Shown in pieces: positions 6,910-8,394 of a DNA stretch of 8,394 nucleotides. Origin of the DNA: DATCSE01 sp036568605 (GTDB taxonomy: Bacteria > Pseudomonadota > Gammaproteobacteria > Burkholderiales > Burkholderiaceae_C); contig DATCSE010000072.1 in assembly GCA_036568605.1 (NCBI GenBank), positions 1 to 8,394 on the forward strand, given 5' to 3'. A model generated the notes under the pieces. The model worked only from the letters and a program-made list of their open reading frames with translations. It was not told the DNA's origin and did no database searches. Every line of letters starts with the position of its first letter. Position 1 is the stretch's first letter. The position numbers were made by a program, and so were the translations under genes.

Positions 6910-8394
6910 ATGAACCTACGCCGGCTTTCCATCGTGGTCGCGGCACTGCTGGCAGCAGCCAGCGCCGGCGCGCAGACCCTCTCGATCGGCTTTGCCGACC
7001 CGGTGTCGTCCGCCGACCCGGAGCTGAACAACCACGCCGGCGACCGCTCGCTGGCGCTGCACTTCTGGGACTCGATCGTCAACTCGCGCGACGGCGGCAA
7101 GCTCGAGCCGGCGCTCGCGTCGAGCTGGAAGACGCTGGACGAGCGCACCTGGGAGTTCAAGCTGCGCAGCGACGTGAAGTGGCAGGACGGCACGCCGTTC
7201 ACCGCCGACGACATCGTGTTCTCGTTCCAGCGTGCCCGCAACGTGCCGGGCACGGTGGCGTCGTACGCCGGCGCGCTGCGCACGGTCGAGACCGCCACCG
7301 CGAAGGACGCGAACACGCTCGTCATCAAGACCAACACGCCGAATCCGATGCTGCCGCTGGACATCGCGTCCATCTACGTCGTCAGCAAGCATGTCGGCGA
7401 GAAGGCCAGGACCGAGGACTACAACGCCGGCCGCGCGGTGATCGGCACCGGCCCGTACAAGCTCGTCTCGTACACGCCGGGCGACCGCGCGGTGTTCGAG
7501 CGCAGCCCCAGCTACTACGGGCCCAAGCCGCTGTGGGAGAAGGTCAACTACCGCTACATCGGCAACGGCGCCGCGCGCACCGCGGCGCTGCTGGCGGGGG
7601 ACGTGGACGTGATCGACAAGGTCGCGGTCACCGATGTGGAGAAGCTGCGCAAGACGCCGTCGGTCGGCGTCTACACGTACCCGGGCCTGCGCGTGCTGCT
7701 GCTGCAGCCCAGCCATCGGTCGGGCCCGAACGAGTTCATCACCGACAACGCCGGCAAGCCCCTCGCCCAGAACCCGCTGCAGGACGTGCGCGTGCGGCGC
7801 GCGCTGTCGCTCGCGATCAACCGCAAGGCCATCGTCGAGCGCGTGCTGCAGGGCACCGCGACCGAGGCCAACCAGTGGATGCCCAAGGGCACGTTCGGCT
7901 ACAACCCCGAGGTCCAGGACATTGCCTACAGCCCGGAGCAGGCGAAGAAGCTGCTCGCCGAGGCCGGCTTCCCGCAAGGCTTCCAGCTCAGCATCCACGT
8001 GCCCGGCGACCGCTATCCGCAGGCGCCGGAAACGGTGCAGGCCGTCGCGCAGTTCTGGACCCGCATCGGCGTGAAGACCCAGGTCGAGGTGGTGCCGTGG
8101 TCGGTGTACTCGGGCCGCGCGACGAAGAACGAATACGCCGTCAGCGTGATCGCCTGGGGCAACGGCACCGGCGAGGCCGGCTACGGCCTGCTGCAGACGC
8201 TGGCGACGAACGACCCGAAACGCGGGCGAGGCGCGAACAACTGGGGCCGCTACAGCAACGAATCGGTCGACAAGGCGCTAGACGCGGCGACCGTGGAGTT
8301 CGACCCGCGCCGCCGCGAGGCGATGTTCCGACACGCGGCCAAGCTGGTGACCGACGACGTGGGCCACATCCCGCTGTTCCACTACCAGAACATC
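6910..8394 (+). CDS. ABC transporter periplasmic solute-binding protein, family 5 (C-terminus cut)
   Basis: The first 495 residues of a DppA/OppA/GsiB-like periplasmic binding protein (SBP_bac_5); the reading frame is open at the right edge. Full members are about 500-540 residues, so probably only a short C-terminus is missing. Residues 1-21 are a Sec signal peptide (MNLRRLS, then a hydrophobic stretch, AGA before QTLS). No lipobox cysteine is seen, so it should be free in the periplasm. Family signatures include LEPALASSW (65-73), LRSDVKWQDGTPFTADDIVFS (85-105), GTGPYKLVSY (179-188), DVRVRRALSLAINRKAI (292-308) and AEAGFPQGF (350-358). The start is supported by AAGGA (6899-6903), six bases upstream. 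It delivers solute to the importer encoded upstream. Its position last in the operon is unusual, since it is often first. The family binds peptides, glutathione, opines, nickel chelates and sugars, so the ligand is undetermined. Confidence 0.94.
   Translation, partial: MNLRRLSIVVAALLAAASAGAQTLSIGFADPVSSADPELNNHAGDRSLALHFWDSIVNSRDGGKLEPALASSWKTLDERTWEFKLRSDVKWQDGTPFTADDIVFSFQRARNVPGTVASYAGALRTVETATAKDANTLVIKTNTPNPMLPLDIASIYVVSKHVGEKARTEDYNAGRAVIGTGPYKLVSYTPGDRAVFERSPSYYGPKPLWEKVNYRYIGNGAARTAALLAGDVDVIDKVAVTDVEKLRKTPSVGVYTYPGLRVLLLQPSHRSGPNEFITDNAGKPLAQNPLQDVRVRRALSLAINRKAIVERVLQGTATEANQWMPKGTFGYNPEVQDIAYSPEQAKKLLAEAGFPQGFQLSIHVPGDRYPQAPETVQAVAQFWTRIGVKTQVEVVPWSVYSGRATKNEYAVSVIAWGNGTGEAGYGLLQTLATNDPKRGRGANNWGRYSNESVDKALDAATVEFDPRRREAMFRHAAKLVTDDVGHIPLFHYQNI

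Noticed and set aside
6910..8394. Antisense ORFs across the binding-protein gene (such as 6916-7998 on the - strand)
   Set aside because: The + strand frame shows a signal peptide and many SBP_bac_5 motifs; the antisense products are Arg/Ala-rich shadows.

Overview
The window looks like chromosomal DNA from a GC-rich (around 70% by eye) Gram-negative bacterium, most likely a betaproteobacterium of the order Burkholderiales. This assignment is inferred from the tRNA-Lys(CUU) with genome-encoded CCA, strong GC preference at third codon positions, the tightly overlapped gene style and a periplasmic-type substrate-binding protein without a lipobox. The sequence alone does not fix the genus.

Left edge (1-180): the 3' end of one tRNA, then a complete tRNA-Lys(CUU), then a long perfect hairpin that probably ends the tRNA transcript. 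Next is a non-coding stretch of about 275 bases (181-456) with no convincing gene. It holds a small inverted repeat right at the start of the next gene.

Rest of the window (457-8394): seven genes, all on the + strand, which appear to form one operon: a LysR-type regulator, an FAD/NAD(P)H-dependent flavin-monooxygenase-like enzyme, two peptide-type ABC permeases (DppB/DppC type), two ABC ATPases (DppD/DppF type), and a family-5 periplasmic solute-binding protein that runs off the right end. The first six genes are joined by five consecutive ATGA stop/start overlaps, each with its own Shine-Dalgarno sequence. Only the solute-binding protein gene is set apart, by 38 bases with a small GC hairpin at the boundary.

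Working model (inference): the binding protein captures a small peptide-like or other nitrogen-containing solute in the periplasm, the four ABC components import it, and the flavoenzyme oxidises it or a breakdown product in the cytoplasm. The LysR protein, which resembles the opine-type regulators NocR/OccR in its N-terminal domain, would sense the solute. The substrate cannot be read from the sequence. All components belong to known families; the interest lies in the combination, the gene order and the coupling. No mobile element, CRISPR array or phage gene was seen.
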